Source of the DNA: Lytechinus pictus
Taxonomy: Eukaryota; Echinodermata; Echinoidea; Temnopleuroida; Toxopneustidae
DNA length: 64,000 bases
Reading direction: 5' to 3'
Assembly: GCF_037042905.1 (NCBI RefSeq)
Contig: NC_087253.1
Span: forward strand, 6,019,501-6,083,500
Each line of letters opens with the position of its first letter. The stretch's first letter is position 1. The translations under genes were made by a program, and so were the position numbers. Of this stretch, positions 1 through 13,466 are shown piece after piece. Below the pieces are notes generated by a model. That model saw nothing but the letters and a program-made list of their open reading frames with translations, was not told where the DNA came from and did not search any database.

Positions 1-9
1 GAAATCACC

Positions 10-151
10 TTCACACTGTTAAATTTGAGCATTTCAACAGTGTGAATCACATATTAACATAGTCGACCATGTGAACACGTTGTACTGTCGAGGTGTCCAC
101 AGTGTGAAAATATCTTCACACTGTTGGATTTGAGCATTTTAACAGTGTGAA
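10..151. repeat. Two exact 11-bp hairpins, CACACTGT repeat
   Basis: TTCACACTGTT (10-20) pairs with AACAGTGTGAA (36-46), and the same pair recurs at 115-125 and 141-151. Each loop is 15 bases (consensus NNATTTGAGCATTTN). A spacer with CATGTGAACAC, then GTCGAGGTGTCCACAG, separates the two units. Continues to the left edge of the window. Confidence 0.75.
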
Positions 152-186
152 TAATATTTCCACACAGTCCACACTGTGAACACCCT

Positions 187-360
187 AGTCTGCGGGCACA
201 GACCCTGATTGAAACTTTGATCAACAAGTGGGTCTTCACACAAGACTAGCACATGCGCACATAAAACTTGCTGTTTCAATTTCAGGTCACTGTAGGCTGC
301 GTATTCAGACCACTTAACTCGAGAGAAGGGTTTACACAGCAAACTGCCATTCCCCCACAC
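187..360. repeat. AGTCTGC repeat, copy 1
   Basis: Starts AGTCTGCGGGCACAGAC and continues TTGAAACTTTGATCAACAAG, GGTCTTCACACAAGACTAG. It aligns with 14055-14240 for most of its length. Confidence 0.6.
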
Positions 361-1119
361 CTCCTTGACTCATACGTGTAGTTGCTCCACATTTCGGGCC
401 TACAGTGCGCCCTGCATCCCTGACCCCTAGAAATTGTTGCCTGGATCAGGAAAGTGAGATAAACACATGCTCTGCCGCTCCCGAGCTCCGTCTCACAAAA
501 CCCCCAGAAGTTTAGAAATCATAGGAGAAAAGAAGAAACCACCCCAAAATCCATTTTCCAGCTTATCGTTCATCGGGCCATCCATTCATAAAAGAATATC
601 AAAACAGATCGTGCCAAAAGCGATTAGCACGATGCTCCGTCATAAAACAGGATTGAATTCCCCGTTTGCCGCGTGACATGAATATAATAGAGTTGTCCCT
701 TCCCGAAGGGTATCAAACGTTCTTATTTTGTTGAGAGCCATTAGGTGACCTTGACAATTTGACCTTCACCCTAAGGGAGGTGATGTGTTGGCTAATCCAG
801 AGTGATGGGGGGGGGGGGCAGTGAATACGTAAACGAGCAACACTTCTGCCCGGCACTTCTGTTACTGCAATTGTTTATGAACGATTGAGCCCCTGGTTCT
901 TATGCCATGTGTTTTTTCCCCAGGTGGTTAAGGTGACCTTGACCTTTTGACCTTCTGCCAAGACAGGTCAGTCTGTCGATTTTGATGGGGAGGGCAAGGT
1001 TCCAGGGATATGGAGAATTTTGCGTTGTATATAGGCCTATACGTCATGTAAACTGCTGCTGCTATTGTTTTTTTTTTTTTTTTAAACAAGTGCACTCCTA
1101 GTTTCCAATAATGCATGGC

Positions 1120-1262
1120 CGCATTTCCATTTATTTGAAAGCAAGATAAAAGAGCATTGTAGATTAAATGCCTTGCTCACGGGCATAGGTGCTGCGGCCG
1201 GGGATCGAACCCCGGACTTTCCATGTATAGGCAGGCGCCTTAGACCACTCGGCTACGGCACC
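1120..1262 (-). mobile_element. tRNA-Leu/Ser-like SINE
   Basis: Minus strand begins GGTGCCGTAGCCGAGTGGTC, with B box GGGGTTCGATCCCC, then the body GAGCAAGGCATTTAATC and a tail CTTTTATCTTGCTTTCAAAT. The tail matches the copy at 24.0 kb and the body matches the copy at 14.5 kb, so this is a SINE family rather than a lone tRNA pseudogene. Confidence 0.75.
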
Positions 1263-1415
1263 TCCATCATTGGTGATGATGATAAACGATTGTGACGATG
1301 ATGATGGCAGTGATGATAATGATAATGTTGACGGAAATGGATGATGGTGGTGGTGGTGGTGATGGTGAGAGAAGGATGATGATTGTGACGACGATGATGT
1401 AGGTGTTGTTGGTCA
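1263..1415. repeat. GAT-type microsatellite
   Basis: Impure GAT/GTG trinucleotide tract. The long open frame across it on the minus strand is a by-product of the repeat. Confidence 0.85.
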
Positions 1416-1526
1416 TTTGTGATTGAATTGAATTGAATTGAATTTATTTCCGTTAAAAAAACAAATAACAATACATATAAAATGATACATGTGAATTGAT
1501 AAATGAAAAGGGGAGGATAGCCCTAC

Positions 1527-1760
1527 TCAGTGATGATAATGATGATCATATTTAAGATGATAATAATTTTGACTGAAAATGATGATAATGACGGTGATGA
1601 TGGGTATAACGGATGATGAAGATAATGATGGTAATGATGATCGTGCATGCTGATGATGGTGATAATAATGATAATGGTGAAAGATGATGATGATGAGGAG
1701 GATGATGATGATTATAATAATGCTTCTAACGATAATGACGATCACAGAATCGTGATGAGG
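1527..1760. repeat. GAT-type microsatellite
   Basis: Impure GATGAT/GATAAT tract, followed by GA-rich DNA to about 2000. Confidence 0.85.
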
Positions 1761-2456
1761 AGGCGGAGGAGAAGAATTTAAAAAAGAAGACTTTCAACAG
1801 ACTAAAAAAATGACTAAAAAAAGAAACCTAAAAAAAAATCCACATATACGTCACCGAGAGTAAAGATTGAGAAAGGGTGGAAGACAGGAGAGGAAAAACG
1901 TCTGAGAAAGATAGATGGAATATGAGAGGGATATACTGACATGGCGAAGGGGAGAGAGAGAAGAAAAGAGAGGGGTGCGAAGAGAGGGGCGTGGCATGGG
2001 CAATCGTAAAATCGGAGAGACATACACACATGTCAATGATAAAACAGGTATCAACTTGTACGACGATTGACGAACCTACGTTTTCTGACGAAAACAAGAG
2101 ATAAGAAAAAATAAAAAATATCCACCCATAAGAAAAAAAAAAAAAATTTGGGAATTATCGCAAGAAAAAACCAAGAGCCTTTTTTCTCGGTAAAGTGGTC
2201 CTGGGTTCTTTGCACCCGGTCGTTATCTTGGCGGCACACGCCGCCCAGGCCAGGCACGCGCGAAGGATAGAATTACTCTTATAGCCTGTTATTTACGATC
2301 GTATCAAAGTCATCTTGTTGTGATAGTGGAATGACAGGGTGCTCCATAAAAACGGGGAGTTTCAATTGTTGACAGGGGGTGCACTCCACCGCATGCACAT
2401 GCGTATGCTGTCCATTACCATGACTATAGTATGAATATGTAACTTGGGCCCGTATT

Positions 2457-2758
2457 CTGAAGTCAGGTCTAACTTAGACCGCGGTTTAACTCAGTACTAT
2501 AATTATGGGGAGCCAAAAATTCAGAAATTCTGTTTAAATTGTATATTTCTTATTTTTACTATTTTGTCTCCTTTTGCTTTTATAATGAAGTAAAATACTT
2601 CAGTTATCTTTCCCAGACAGTTATGAACAATTTGGATGTCATGTGAGTTAATAAATTGAATGTGTACTGTTAGGGATTTGTGCTCCAGTTGGCTCTCCAT
2701 AGTTAAACCATGATATAAAACCAGGGTTTAATTTAAACCCGAGTTCAGAATACGGGCC
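2457..2758. mobile_element. 302-bp inverted-repeat element
   Basis: Exact 14-bp ends GGCCCGTATTCTGA (2457-2470) and TCAGAATACGGGCC (2745-2758). The similarity continues inwards imperfectly (AACTTAGACC; GGTTTAATTTAAACCC). AT-rich centre, no coding frame. Confidence 0.75.
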
Positions 2759-2776
2759 TTGTTGTTTAGTACATGC

Positions 2777-3025
2777 ATGGGCGGAAATCCCGGGGGGGGG
2801 GGCAGGGGGAGGGTCCCCCCTACAAAAAGTAGTAGGGGGACACACTATCAAATGTGCCCCTACTATTTTTGGTCGTTTATGATGGAGAGAAATACATCAT
2901 TCAAAATCGAAATAATACACGTATTTTGACCTTACATTTTGAGAGAAACCCTTTTTTTTATGCTTGTCAAATTTTCCAGCCCCTGATGCCCCCTACCTTT
3001 GGGGACAGATTTCCGCCCTTGAGTA
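2777..3025. repeat. G-run/C-run element, copy 1
   Basis: Left end GGGCGGAAATCCC with a long G run, right end ATTTCCGCCC. The interior has TGCTTGTCAAATTTTCCAG, shared with other copies. Confidence 0.55.
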
Positions 3026-3289
3026 CACGATATCCTTAACGGGCCCGTTATCCCCCCACTGCCGAATTGAAAAATTTTGGTTGTTCGGGTTTTTTTTTTT
3101 TTTTTTTTTTTTTTTTGGGGGGGGGGTATTGTAGAAGTTCGTGGTTCGTAGACTAATCGGAGACTAGACTTATCGTGTTGGACGAAACCAGAATCTAGAA
3201 GGGATTGCACTTGTATGTCCTGCTAATCGTGCAGTTATCTTATTTACTCGTGATGATCAGATCAGCGAAATATTTTCTTCGGAGCGGCT

Positions 3290-3500
3290 GAAAGGGGTGG
3301 GGTGATCCCTTGTGGTGGTCACAGCCGGCCCCTTCCCCCCTTTTGAGAAGCAAAAATTAAAATTTGTTATATAAAATGGCTTTAAAACAGAAGTGCCCCC
3401 CCCTTTTTTTTTTGCTTGTCAAATTCAATCTGGGACGAAATATCATTAATTTATGGTAAAAAAAACTTTTGGAAAATCCTGGATTCGCCCCTGGTGATGC
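3290..3500. repeat. G-run/C-run element, copy 2
   Basis: Contains TTTTGAGAAGCAAAAATTAA, TTTGCTTGTCAAATTC and TTTGGAAAATCCTGGATTCG followed by a C run. Same orientation and phrases as the copy at 21.8 kb. Confidence 0.6.
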
Positions 3501-4188
3501 CCCCCCCCCCCCCTCTCACTCGAACAAATAGTCTATTACAATCCAAACTCTGTCCGTATGCCATCTGAGATATATATTTAAAAAAATTGAGCAAATGTCG
3601 TGTCATCCCAAGCAGTGCATACACAATTATCAAGATACCTGTTTCTAACCCGAGTCAGTTCAGGTACTGGCCTACATATAAGAAGACGGTCTCCTGTGTT
3701 TACAATTTATTTTGATGGTTTGAATTATTGTTAGAACAGAAAATATTTTCCCGCATTTCTGTTTTCAATATAAATTTGTATAAATACAACACTCTGCATT
3801 CCATATTTTTGTAAAACTAATTATAAAACATACTTGGAAGTTTGTGTGAACTTACAAACTCCAGATAGTAAATTGGTCTAACATGTCTTACGAAAGTTCA
3901 AAGCTCCGTTGTCCATTGACACGACTCATTTTGTTCAGCGATTATGACCACGTACTCATCACCAGTGTGCACAGATTGACGAAGTAGCCCAATCCCTGCA
4001 TTGTACTATAAACTAATTTTGTATCATGTTTTATAAAACGCAGATATGTATAAAAACAAAAGGGGTGATCAACACTTACGGGATTTTTTTTAGACACCCT
4101 GTATTGAAGGAGGGCACAATCCAAGGTGCCTGTCACGATGAATGACCCTTATCGACGTGGATAAGGACCCTTGGGTCATGCCTTGGGG

Positions 4189-4767
4189 TTAAAGTGATCA
4201 TTTCACTTTGTTCTGATTTAAAAAATTCTCCTTTTTGTTCCTGAAAACGGGCTAAACATTAGGCTTATAGTGTAAAAATACCATCCCAAAAGTTTAAAAG
4301 TATTATATTTACAGGATCAATTCTAAAACCTTGGAGATGTAAACCAAAGTTTGAAAATAATTGGGAGTTGGTTTCAATGACTATGTGTATACAGGGAATC
4401 TGTGCACCACAACACATTATTTCTAGATGAACACAGCATGACCTACATACAGTGTGTACAAGGTATACACTGATGTACAGTGCAGCTAATAGCGTGTGTA
4501 TAGGAGATACACACAACAGAAGGCAGTCAAAATAGCCAACGGACTTTTTGAATTGGAGAAAACTGGTCATAAGCTGAACCCGTCTACTAGACGGTTCTCA
4601 AAATCAGGCTAATAAATTGCTACTTGTATCTAAATTAGAGTTTTTCATCCTATATTGTGGTCTGTTTCAGGGTTTTTTAGGACAAATACAGGCACTCATA
4701 CGCACATTTCAACTCAGTTTGAGAATTTTTTTAATCAGCTGCTCACAAAGTTAAACGATCCCTTTAA
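4189..4767. mobile_element. TTAA-bounded short inverted-repeat element
   Basis: Bounded by TTAA on both sides (4189-4192, 4764-4767). The ends are related inverted repeats: TTAAAGTGATCATTTCACTT at the left and, read inwards on the other strand, TTAAAGGGATCGTTTAACTT at the right. 579 bp with no coding capacity, so a non-autonomous element. Confidence 0.6.
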
Positions 4768-5819
4768 GTTGTGCCCTCCTCTGGTCTCCAAATTACCCTG
4801 AAACCACGACAGGTACCTGGTGATGATATCCACGCGAATGACTGACTGCGTGTGGATTTCTAGGAGAAGGGGTCGCGTGTTACATCTTCCCGGGGTATGA
4901 CTGAGAAAATGTTGTTTTCCCAAGTATCAAGACTCCTTCTAGAACCATATCCAATTCGATGACCAGATGGGGGAGTGATAACTTGATATTTGTTTAGTGG
5001 TTTGTTTCCCTCTCTCTCGGCAGTGACCTGTTCAGACAAGTCATTCTTATCTGCGAGTGACGCATATCGTGATTTTTGGCGAAACTTTTAACGCAATATT
5101 GTCAAATTGCAATTTTCGGCGTTTTTGCTTCGGTTTTATTTTGTTTTGTTTATTTTTTTCAGTGAGAGGGAGCGGTGTTCCAAAATAAAACCTCAATTTT
5201 CTTAGTCCCTTTTATTATCTTTCTTTCATTTTTTTGGTGGGGGGGGGGGTTTGAGGGAGAGGGGAAGAAATTACCCATCCCACGCTTTATTTGGGTGGCG
5301 AAGGGGGAGGGGTCGGTGCCCCTACTGAATAGTTCATGTTCTGTTCCACTTCACTTAAAAATGATGCCCATTAAAAATGGGAGACATCATCTTCGACTCC
5401 CCCCAAGAAAAAAAATTGTGCCTATGAGGGAGCGCAGCAAGTGTTGACTGGGGGACGGTGTCGGTTCTGTCATAATAATTTAAAGAACACTTAACATGCT
5501 TAATTATTTGTTAAAATGATTTTATGCCTAATATTTTTGCAAGCATGCAAAAGGAATGGGGGGGGGGCAAATCGCTTTTGCCCCCCCCCCCCATTGGACT
5601 AGTCTGGGGCGATTATTGAAGCCCTGCCCCGCCAAGCTGGGTGTTGGAAAGAGATAAAAAATAAAATGAACTCTGGCACAGAAACAGGCACGCGACTAGT
5701 TTAGCCAATCAATAAAAAAGAAAAAAGAAATATTTGGTACTTGCCCTACATGCCCTAGTTCTGATCCAAAAGATTTTTGCTTTTTCCTGGAAAAAAATGA
5801 CCTACATCTTGTAACGAAT

Positions 5820-5925
5820 ACTTCTTTTTTTTTTTTTTTTTTTTTTTTTTTGGGGGGGGGGCTGTTATTTTTTTTTCTGTACAAAAATGCCCCCCCCCTT
5901 GGAAAATCCTGGATCCACCCCTGAT
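5820..5925. repeat. G-run/C-run element, partial
   Basis: T run, G run, then CCCCCCCCCTTGGAAAATCC and TGGATCCACCCCTG. Only the right end of the family is visible. Confidence 0.5.
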
Positions 5926-6529
5926 GGGAAAGTAAACTATGCCAGGTTGTTAAATATAAGGCCTTTTTTAAAAGGGGGTCTAAGTTTTGATGCTGATGAG
6001 TAATAGCCCCCTCCCTCCCACCCTCCATCCCTTTACCTTCTCCCGATAAAACATGATAACTAATCAAAATAGTGAATGAATTACCCTCAAATTCAACAAC
6101 TTTAATTGCAAAAATGAGAATGAGTCCTACTCAACAAAATAATAGAGACGGACAATAATCAAAAGTAGGAGCTGAACATGCTAAACATGCAACTAAATAA
6201 AATCGTAAGGTAATTTTCAAGATATTGTACATGTTAATTGAAAAGTGTGTGTGTGTGTGTGTGGGGGGGGGGTGATGTCCCGTGGACCCCTGTGCTGGAA
6301 ATTGATCAGGAAAGGTGACATTAATATCAACATTTGAGTATAAATTTACTTTACCTTTTTACTGCCTTTTTGTGAGGTGTTTTTGTTTTTGTCTGTTTAG
6401 CTTTTTAAGAAGGCCTTTGTGCCGAGATCAGAATGAAACATGGAATCATAGAGATATTTTGCATCCTTGTCAGAATTTCCTAAACAAATTCGGCTGGAGA
6501 TATCACCAAAAATGGGATACAACCCTCCC

Positions 6530-6805
6530 AGGGGGGGGGGGATCCAGGATTTTCAAAAGGGGGGGCATATTTTTCCAATTAATATTTGACACCTCCCCCC
6601 CCCCCAAAAAAAAAAAAAAAGTTTTCACCTAACATATAAAGTCGTTTCGTTCATGATGAATTGAGAAGTTAAAAAAAGGGTCCTCACTTACAAAAATGAG
6701 CACACACTTGGGTAAAAACGATATATTTACATTACATTTTTTATCCCTCTCAAAAAAGGTGGCACGGGACGGATGCCCCCCCCCCCCTCTCCTGGATCCG
6801 CCAGT
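6530..6805. repeat. G-run/C-run element, copy 3
   Basis: Left GGATCCAGGATTTTCAAAAG and G run, middle AAAAAGTTTTCACCTAAC, right C run then CTCCTGGATCCGCCAGTG. The two GGATCC ends are inverted repeats. Confidence 0.6.
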
Positions 6806-6999
6806 GAACCCTCCTATTCCATGGACGTCCTGCCTTTGACGATTTATTATTTCATATGTTATCAAGGGGGAAAAAATCACCGCCAGGTCTCCGATGTCAT
6901 TCCACGTCCAGCTGTACTGGGGAGATTTCATCAGATGGCCTTTGCACGACCTCAACAAGTAGTCGGGCAGAGAAATTAATTGTTCTTCGCAGCCGCTGG

Positions 7000-9900
7000 T
7001 CACGTACGGTAAACAATCACTTTCGTCGGTCGTCAAAATCATATCATATCAGTTTTTGAAAGTCTTACGATCACTGATTTCCAAAGTTGCAGTTTATTTC
7101 CAGGTGAGCTGAAAGATTGTACCACAAAAAAAACCCACTTGTTTAGTGAAAACCCTGTTCTGATTCGATACGTCTGAATATCTGATGTCTTAAAAACCAA
7201 ACTATCTTATTTTCGGACTTATCAGATCGATCGATGCGATCTTATTCACTAGGCAAAAGCCACAGAATGTATTTTCAATATTGATAAAATGTCTTAATTG
7301 CAAAATTGGTCCAAGACATTTTTTTGGTTATTTATTTTTATTTTTTTATTTTCTTCATATACATCACTCCAATTATTAAGTATCGACTCACTCACGGGTG
7401 TAATCTGTGATTTTATTTTATGTATAGGTAGGCGAAAGAGACAGGGGCGAGTAGGGGCGGGGCACTGGTGGGGGTAGGGGGCGTTCCCTTTTTTGAGACA
7501 ACAGACACCCCCCCCCTCACTGATTAATCCTAGCTCCATTCTTGTATGAAGTCAATTACGACTTTACGTATTACGACCCATGTACACCGACATGACCGAT
7601 AATCAACACAATTTTTGCTGTGGATATAATTTTCTTTGATTTTATAAGAGACCCCCCCCCCCCCCTGATTAGTCCTACCTCCATACTTGTATGAAGACAA
7701 TAATTGAAAATGAATATAGAAAAACAAATTAATAGATGAAAGCATTTACAAACAATAAATTCCATAAGCATTCCATTAAAGAAATTATCAAATTTCGGGC
7801 ATCCTATTCTTATCTTTTATGCGCAAGAAGAAAATTGACCCTAATTTGAATTGAGCTCCCAAAATAAAATAATAAAACGACCTCATGCGCGCAATATTGA
7901 GTTATTTATGAATAACGAAAATATATCAGATAGATGGAATAGTTCTTTGGTTGACCTCGGGTTTTAATAGCGTGACATTCCAACCATTTGTGTGACATAA
8001 TAATATACTATTCGACCATTTATCAAAGTCATTATGCGAATTCTTTTACGAACAATTAGCCATCGTAATGGGCCTTTGCACACGAGGATGCCCCCTGATA
8101 AACGTTGCAGAGGACAGTGGAAGATATTAATAAAAAATACTTGAAAAACAATCCAGTCAAAGAAATGTACATGGTTCGGAGATTCCAGCTATTCAAAATG
8201 GCTTTGGAAATATACAATAGCATGTCTATTCTGAAATGAAATTAACGAATGACGGTCATTTACAGATTGGAATTTCATCTCGCGAAGTTAATGTCTATAT
8301 GCGCAATCCGTGATTGTTAATTACGCAACTGTCATTCTGCACGCTATTCAAAGTGATATTTTCACCTTTTCTCTGAGCTATAATCTCGGTACCGTTGGGA
8401 AATGGTCTTTTCTGAAATGTACTTGAGGATATTGAAACCAGAAGAAGCCAGATGAGATTGTAAGAAAGGAATATGAATTGACCCTTGACCCGACCTTTGA
8501 CGATCATCGAGGACTCCTGATTGAGGTCACCAAAAAGAAATTGATAATCGTCAAAAACCAAGGTAATTATCAATGCTTACTGATCATAATCAGGGAATTG
8601 TCTGTGAGACAATTCCTCGGTGCAATGTTACAAAACAGTGGCATTATTTTGCTCAGTGGTGAAGGTTGTGCTGTTGACAATTTTTGTTTTGTGTGGTTAT
8701 TATATTTGTTTGCATGTAAACCCCCGCAGTTGAAATTGAAAGCGAATATGAAAGGTAAATGTTTAATAATTTTTGTTATCGGAGTCCGTGTTGTATAGAA
8801 TGTCCTGCGAAATTGTTTTTCCTACGACTTTTCAGCCTTTTTTTTCTATACCACAGATATAATCCGGTGTTTTTTTTAATCTCGTCGTACCATTCAATAC
8901 AGAGATGCATCTCATCATAATACTCTTCCCTATCACATGAAATTATTAGAAAATACTGATGCATTAAAAAAAGGGCCTTTAGTTAAAAACATTATTCCAG
9001 ATTATTGTAACTTTAAGTTCAGATCTCTAATTCTTAATTTTTATCTTGTGTATATATATATATTGTGCATATGTTTCTTACCTGTTTCACATTTTGTTAA
9101 TATTTTCTGTATCGTAAGTCAACTCAGATTTCTCTTCCTGCTTTATATGTTTATGTATATCTATATACGTTAAGGACCTCTCCGTAAAAAGGGCATTGAT
9201 ATGTTATACACGCCGAGTAGGGCAATCTCTTCGTCTTTATACTGACCATTTCTTTGTTCTTGCAAATATATATCAATGTTATTATTTCTAATTGACGGAA
9301 AATATATACAATACAATTAGGCTACAAGACTTTGACTTGTGTTTTGTTCAAAGTCTCGCCGTAATTTTTTATCAAAAAGGGAGACAATTCTGCTATGAAA
9401 TTAATGCCTATATTGGGATTGGATTCCACAACCTTGCCATTATCAGCGCACGGATTATCCGCTGCCTAACCGTGTCGATTCCGCAGTCACATAGGGAAAA
9501 GCCGACTCCAGATCGGCCGACGGTATTAACGTAATAGTGCTTGCCGATCCGGTGTCAAGCTCGCCTAAAGTGACTGACCCCGGGAACTGACCAACCCAAA
9601 AGAACGGGCGTGACAAATCATGCAAATTAAATTGAAATGAATTAACGTCAAATTTGAAGGAAAAAAATCGGGATTTTTTTTCATTTTTTTTTTGGTCATT
9701 ATTATGACATATTGACTCAAGGGTGTATATAGGTCATCATGGAATAAAAAGGGGATTTCCATATACATTAAATCATGAAAAATATTGACTGACCATGTAT
9801 TCCACCCACTTGCGTTTATTTGGCGATGTAACCCATGCGTTCAGTGCGCGACACCTCTGCAAATAAGGGCAAACATCCGACGCGAATATGAACGAGTGGG

Positions 9901-10040
9901 ACCGTGATTACACACCACCACTGCTGACCGCATCCGTAATATCTGTTGCATAAATGATGTCAGAATATCAATATTTTGACAGACGCGTGGCCATAATCTT
10001 GACAATATTTGTTGTGTATCTCCTGTAAACCGCAAAATTA
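7000..10040. other. Intergenic stretch without recognised features
   Basis: AT-rich DNA with scattered C and G runs (7444-7520, 7651-7666). A degenerate tRNA-like stretch may lie at 9415-9540. The short open frames have no domain or splice context that I can defend. Confidence 0.5.
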
Positions 10041-10344
10041 GTTGATTACAAGTATAGATATAGATAACGAAATTAGTTCTTTAAATGTGATACCTCCGCC
10101 CCCACCCCCATTGCTCACTACCTCAAGTTCAACCGAACTCGCATTTTTGTAGAATTTGATTTTTTTTAATAATAATGAATTTCTACAATCATTAAAACAA
10201 TGTTTATAATTATACAAAGTCAACATTTGAATGTCATACAGTGGGGGACAACAAAAGTGAAAAAAAAAAAAAAAAACTCGAATGGTGCTCAGAAGTTAGT
10301 GAACCCCACCAGAAAATGTGTTAAAATAAATAAGAATACTTTTT

Positions 10345-10545
10345 ATTAATATTATTATGATTATAATTATTAGTATTGTTGTTTTTATTATGATTATTGT
10401 TATGACTATCATTGTTGTTGTTGTTATTATCATCATCATCACCATCATCATCATCATTATTCATATTATTATTATCATTATTATTAGTATTATTATCATT
10501 ATTATCGTCATCATTTATATTATTATTATTTTTAATTTATAAATA
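10345..10545. repeat. ATT/ATC microsatellite
   Basis: Impure ATT, GTT and ATC triplets. It is preceded by a 17-base A run at about 10260. Confidence 0.85.
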
Positions 10546-10559
10546 TACCAAATCAAATG

Positions 10560-12120
10560 TATATTTAGCACCACACTTTAAGGGCAATGTGTCATCGCTA
10601 TTGATTCAATGTTTACTTGGCCTCATTTCAGCCAAAATATTTTGCTTTAATGTCGATTCGTGTTCACCCATTCATGAGAGTGACATGAATGGGTTCCTTC
10701 GGCAATACGTGGTGGATATTAATCATCGAGCAAATAAAGTAGAGATTTTTGTTTGTTTGTTTTAGGGGTTCTTTTAATTTCATTCATTCATTCATGTCAT
10801 TTCATTTTATTTCGTTTTGAACAAATAATATTAAACAGGAAAATACACTTTGGTAAAGCAAATTAAGTCAGTGCGATAAAAATGATTGAAATAAGTAAAA
10901 AAAACATGTATATAAATTTACAAACAATAGCAAAACAAGTATGGCGCTGTAAAGGAAAGGCTTGTATTTTGGTGGGCTCCTCAAAAGTAATTCAGTACGC
11001 TAATGACAGAAGAACATAAAGAAACATAATAATTAACAACAGAAAAAATGACATAGAAACGAACTGCATTAAAAAGATTAACAGGTACGAAATTAAACTT
11101 ATGAATCAACGACTAAAACAAACGAGGTGTGATGAAAAGTGAAAGTTAAAGCGCATTTTTTTTTTCAGATCCGGCGCTGTAATATTATTGTGATCACCAA
11201 GGCTAAAAGTGAAAAAAAAAATATATATATATGACTCTCTGTTATTTCACATTTTTCGGCGATGGGCATATTAAGGGGCATGTGCCCATTCACATGATTC
11301 AGGGGCAGAAAGGGCAAATTAGTGTGAATAGTTGGGGAAAAAAACAATTTAATCGAAAACAAAATTGAAGAAGATCTCGCTAAAATTTGACAGAAGTGCG
11401 ATTTTAGCGCTGGCGTGCCACAGCCCTTGCCCCCGCATTATAATGTTGGCAGGGGCGACAATTATCACTTGCCTCGGTCGCTCCTTTTGCTAGACACACC
11501 ATGGAACAAAGTGGCAGTACTGTAAGTTTTTTAATTATTATTATTTTGTCCGCATCATTATCTAAAAATTGATAATTTCCTATGTATATGAGTTCAAAAT
11601 ATTTTCCACTGGGAAAAAACGATCGACAAAATAATTCTTATAAGGTAACTAAAACGAACATTACAAAGAGTATTGTTTCAAAGACCGCCAAGACATCAAA
11701 CACACTTTAAGGGCGGCGCCCGTACATTTTGATACGGGAGACAACCTAATTAATTGATGACGTCTTTTTTTTTCTTCAATTATTTATCAACTGATCAATA
11801 TTTGTTTGGAAGATTTTTAATGTGTTTTTGTGTATAATTGAGCTTTTACCGACGCGTATCAATGATTATTCACGTCTGGGAAGACTGGGATCGACCTTTA
11901 ACGTCACCATCCGAAAGACGTGAGAAGGCCTCGAACCTCGTATACTTTTGCCAATGTAGCTTTGATAATGGGTGCACGCCACAATGCCCATTTGTACATG
12001 TATTAACAAGGTCATGATCTCTCTTTTTTCATACTTATTTCTTATTCATCATCTCCGTTATTTTCTCCCCCCCCCCCTTTCTCTTCATTCAAAAACAAAA
12101 CAAAAAATCACCTTGTAGCG
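10560..12120. other. Intergenic stretch without recognised features
   Basis: AT-rich, low complexity in places. No coding, RNA or repeat boundaries supported. Confidence 0.5.
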
Positions 12121-12160
12121 CCCCCTGTCATGCCTGCCTCTTATATAACGGACATTTGTT

Positions 12161-12322
12161 CCAGGTCCTGTAAGACAAAGATTAGCGATTGATCGCTAAA
12201 TTGAATGGCCTATCAAAATCGTCGTTGCATGCGGATTTCGCTGAATAGACTGAATAGGAACCAATCACAATTGTTCTTTCAAATTAGCGATGGGTCGCTA
12301 ATCTTTGGGTTACGGGCCCCAG
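12161..12322. mobile_element. Short inverted-repeat element, GTAACACAAAG family, copy 1
   Basis: Ends CCAGGTCCTGTAAGACAAAG and, on the other strand, CCTGGGGCCCGTAACCCAAAG. Both continue into ATTAGCGATNNATCGCTAA. 162 bp. Two more copies lie in the window. Confidence 0.75.
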
Positions 12323-12734
12323 GTAATCTGTGGTATAATTTGTGTATGTAGGCAATTCGCTATAAGAACCCGAAATAATTATCTTGCCTTTTACGCAGTT
12401 TCTTTTTACATGGGCCGCGGAAGAGGGGAGGGGGCTGGGTGTGCTTCAACCCCCCCTCCCCAACTTTTTTTTTCAAAATTCGTGTACAAAAGCGTAGAAA
12501 TTGCCATTATGATTGTCTTGCATGGTCACCCCCCCCCCCTACTTTCAAAACCGTTCCGCAGCCACTGCCACGCCCACACAACCTCACAAAATGTTATCAG
12601 TTTTTACTTGTTAAATGGCGCGTGAAAAAAAAATCTTACTTGTGAAATTAGGCATCACTCCTGCATCAATTAAGCATCTCCATTGATTTCTGCTGATGTC
12701 CTTACGAATGAATAGACACAATCAGAAGTAGCAG

Positions 12735-12855
12735 GGGCGGATCTAGCTGTTTTGCTAAGAGAGAGAGAGGGGGGGGGGGCGGTGACAAGTTGGTTTGACC
12801 CGATGACGATGAGCTGATATGTTATGCATCCTACCCCCCCCCCCCCCGATCTGCC
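12735..12855. repeat. G-run/C-run element, short
   Basis: GGGGCGGATCTAGC with a G run, and after 100 bases a C run ending GATCTGCCACTTC. It looks internally deleted. Confidence 0.5.
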
Positions 12856-13108
12856 ACTTCTCTCGTAAACAGGGAAGGGTGTTGGAGTTTGATCGCAAAT
12901 CCCTTTTTAAAAATCATTTTCGGGAGTCCGAGAAGGGTCTTTAACCCCCTACCCCCTCCACCACTGTGTAATTCTACAGTCACACCCATGAAACTGACCC
13001 CAAACCGACCGACTGCATGCCATTGACAATAGCGCTGTAGATTCGGTCGGTCTAAGGGGTCGGTTTCACTGATTTGACTGTGTCATTGACAATGACCGTA
13101 ATCTTCAT

Positions 13109-13242
13109 CTGGGTTCCGTAACACAAAGGTTAGCAATTAATCGTACGCTTGATTTTTACGATTGATTGTACATTGTAGCCAATGGAATCAATCGTAGAAA
13201 AATGTTCTACGATCATTGCTAAACTGTGTGTTACGGGCCTCT
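13109..13242. mobile_element. Short inverted-repeat element, GTAACACAAAG family, copy 2
   Basis: 134 bp. Ends CTGGGTTCCGTAACACAAAG and, inverted, AGAGGCCCGTAACACACAG. Diverged interior with TTAGCAATTAATCG and CGATCATTGCTAA. Confidence 0.65.
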
Positions 13243-13466
13243 GGTGAGCTTATTTCGATTTTCTCTGTAAGCCAGGGTTTTAATCCGTTCTCTTTTCTCT
13301 CACGCGTTAATCGGTGTAAGAAAGCGTGTCGGTGAGAGAAGTGCACTCTGATAAGCACTAGTGATCAAATCAATAAAGATAATGGATTCCTAATCGGTTT
13401 GGTGATTTACTTTTCGTTTCTGCAAATCCATTGGGCATGTTAGGGAAAGAAGGAGGGAAGATACAG

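Noticed and set aside
1196..1262. tRNA-Leu or tRNA-Ser gene on the minus strand
   Set aside because: The head is tRNA-like, but a shared body and tail in other copies show that it is a SINE.
3840..4130. Possible DNA transposon end (GGGTGTCTAAAAAAAATC on the minus strand near 4080-4105)
   Set aside because: The wording resembles ends of some Tc/mariner-like elements, but I found no matching opposite end or second copy.
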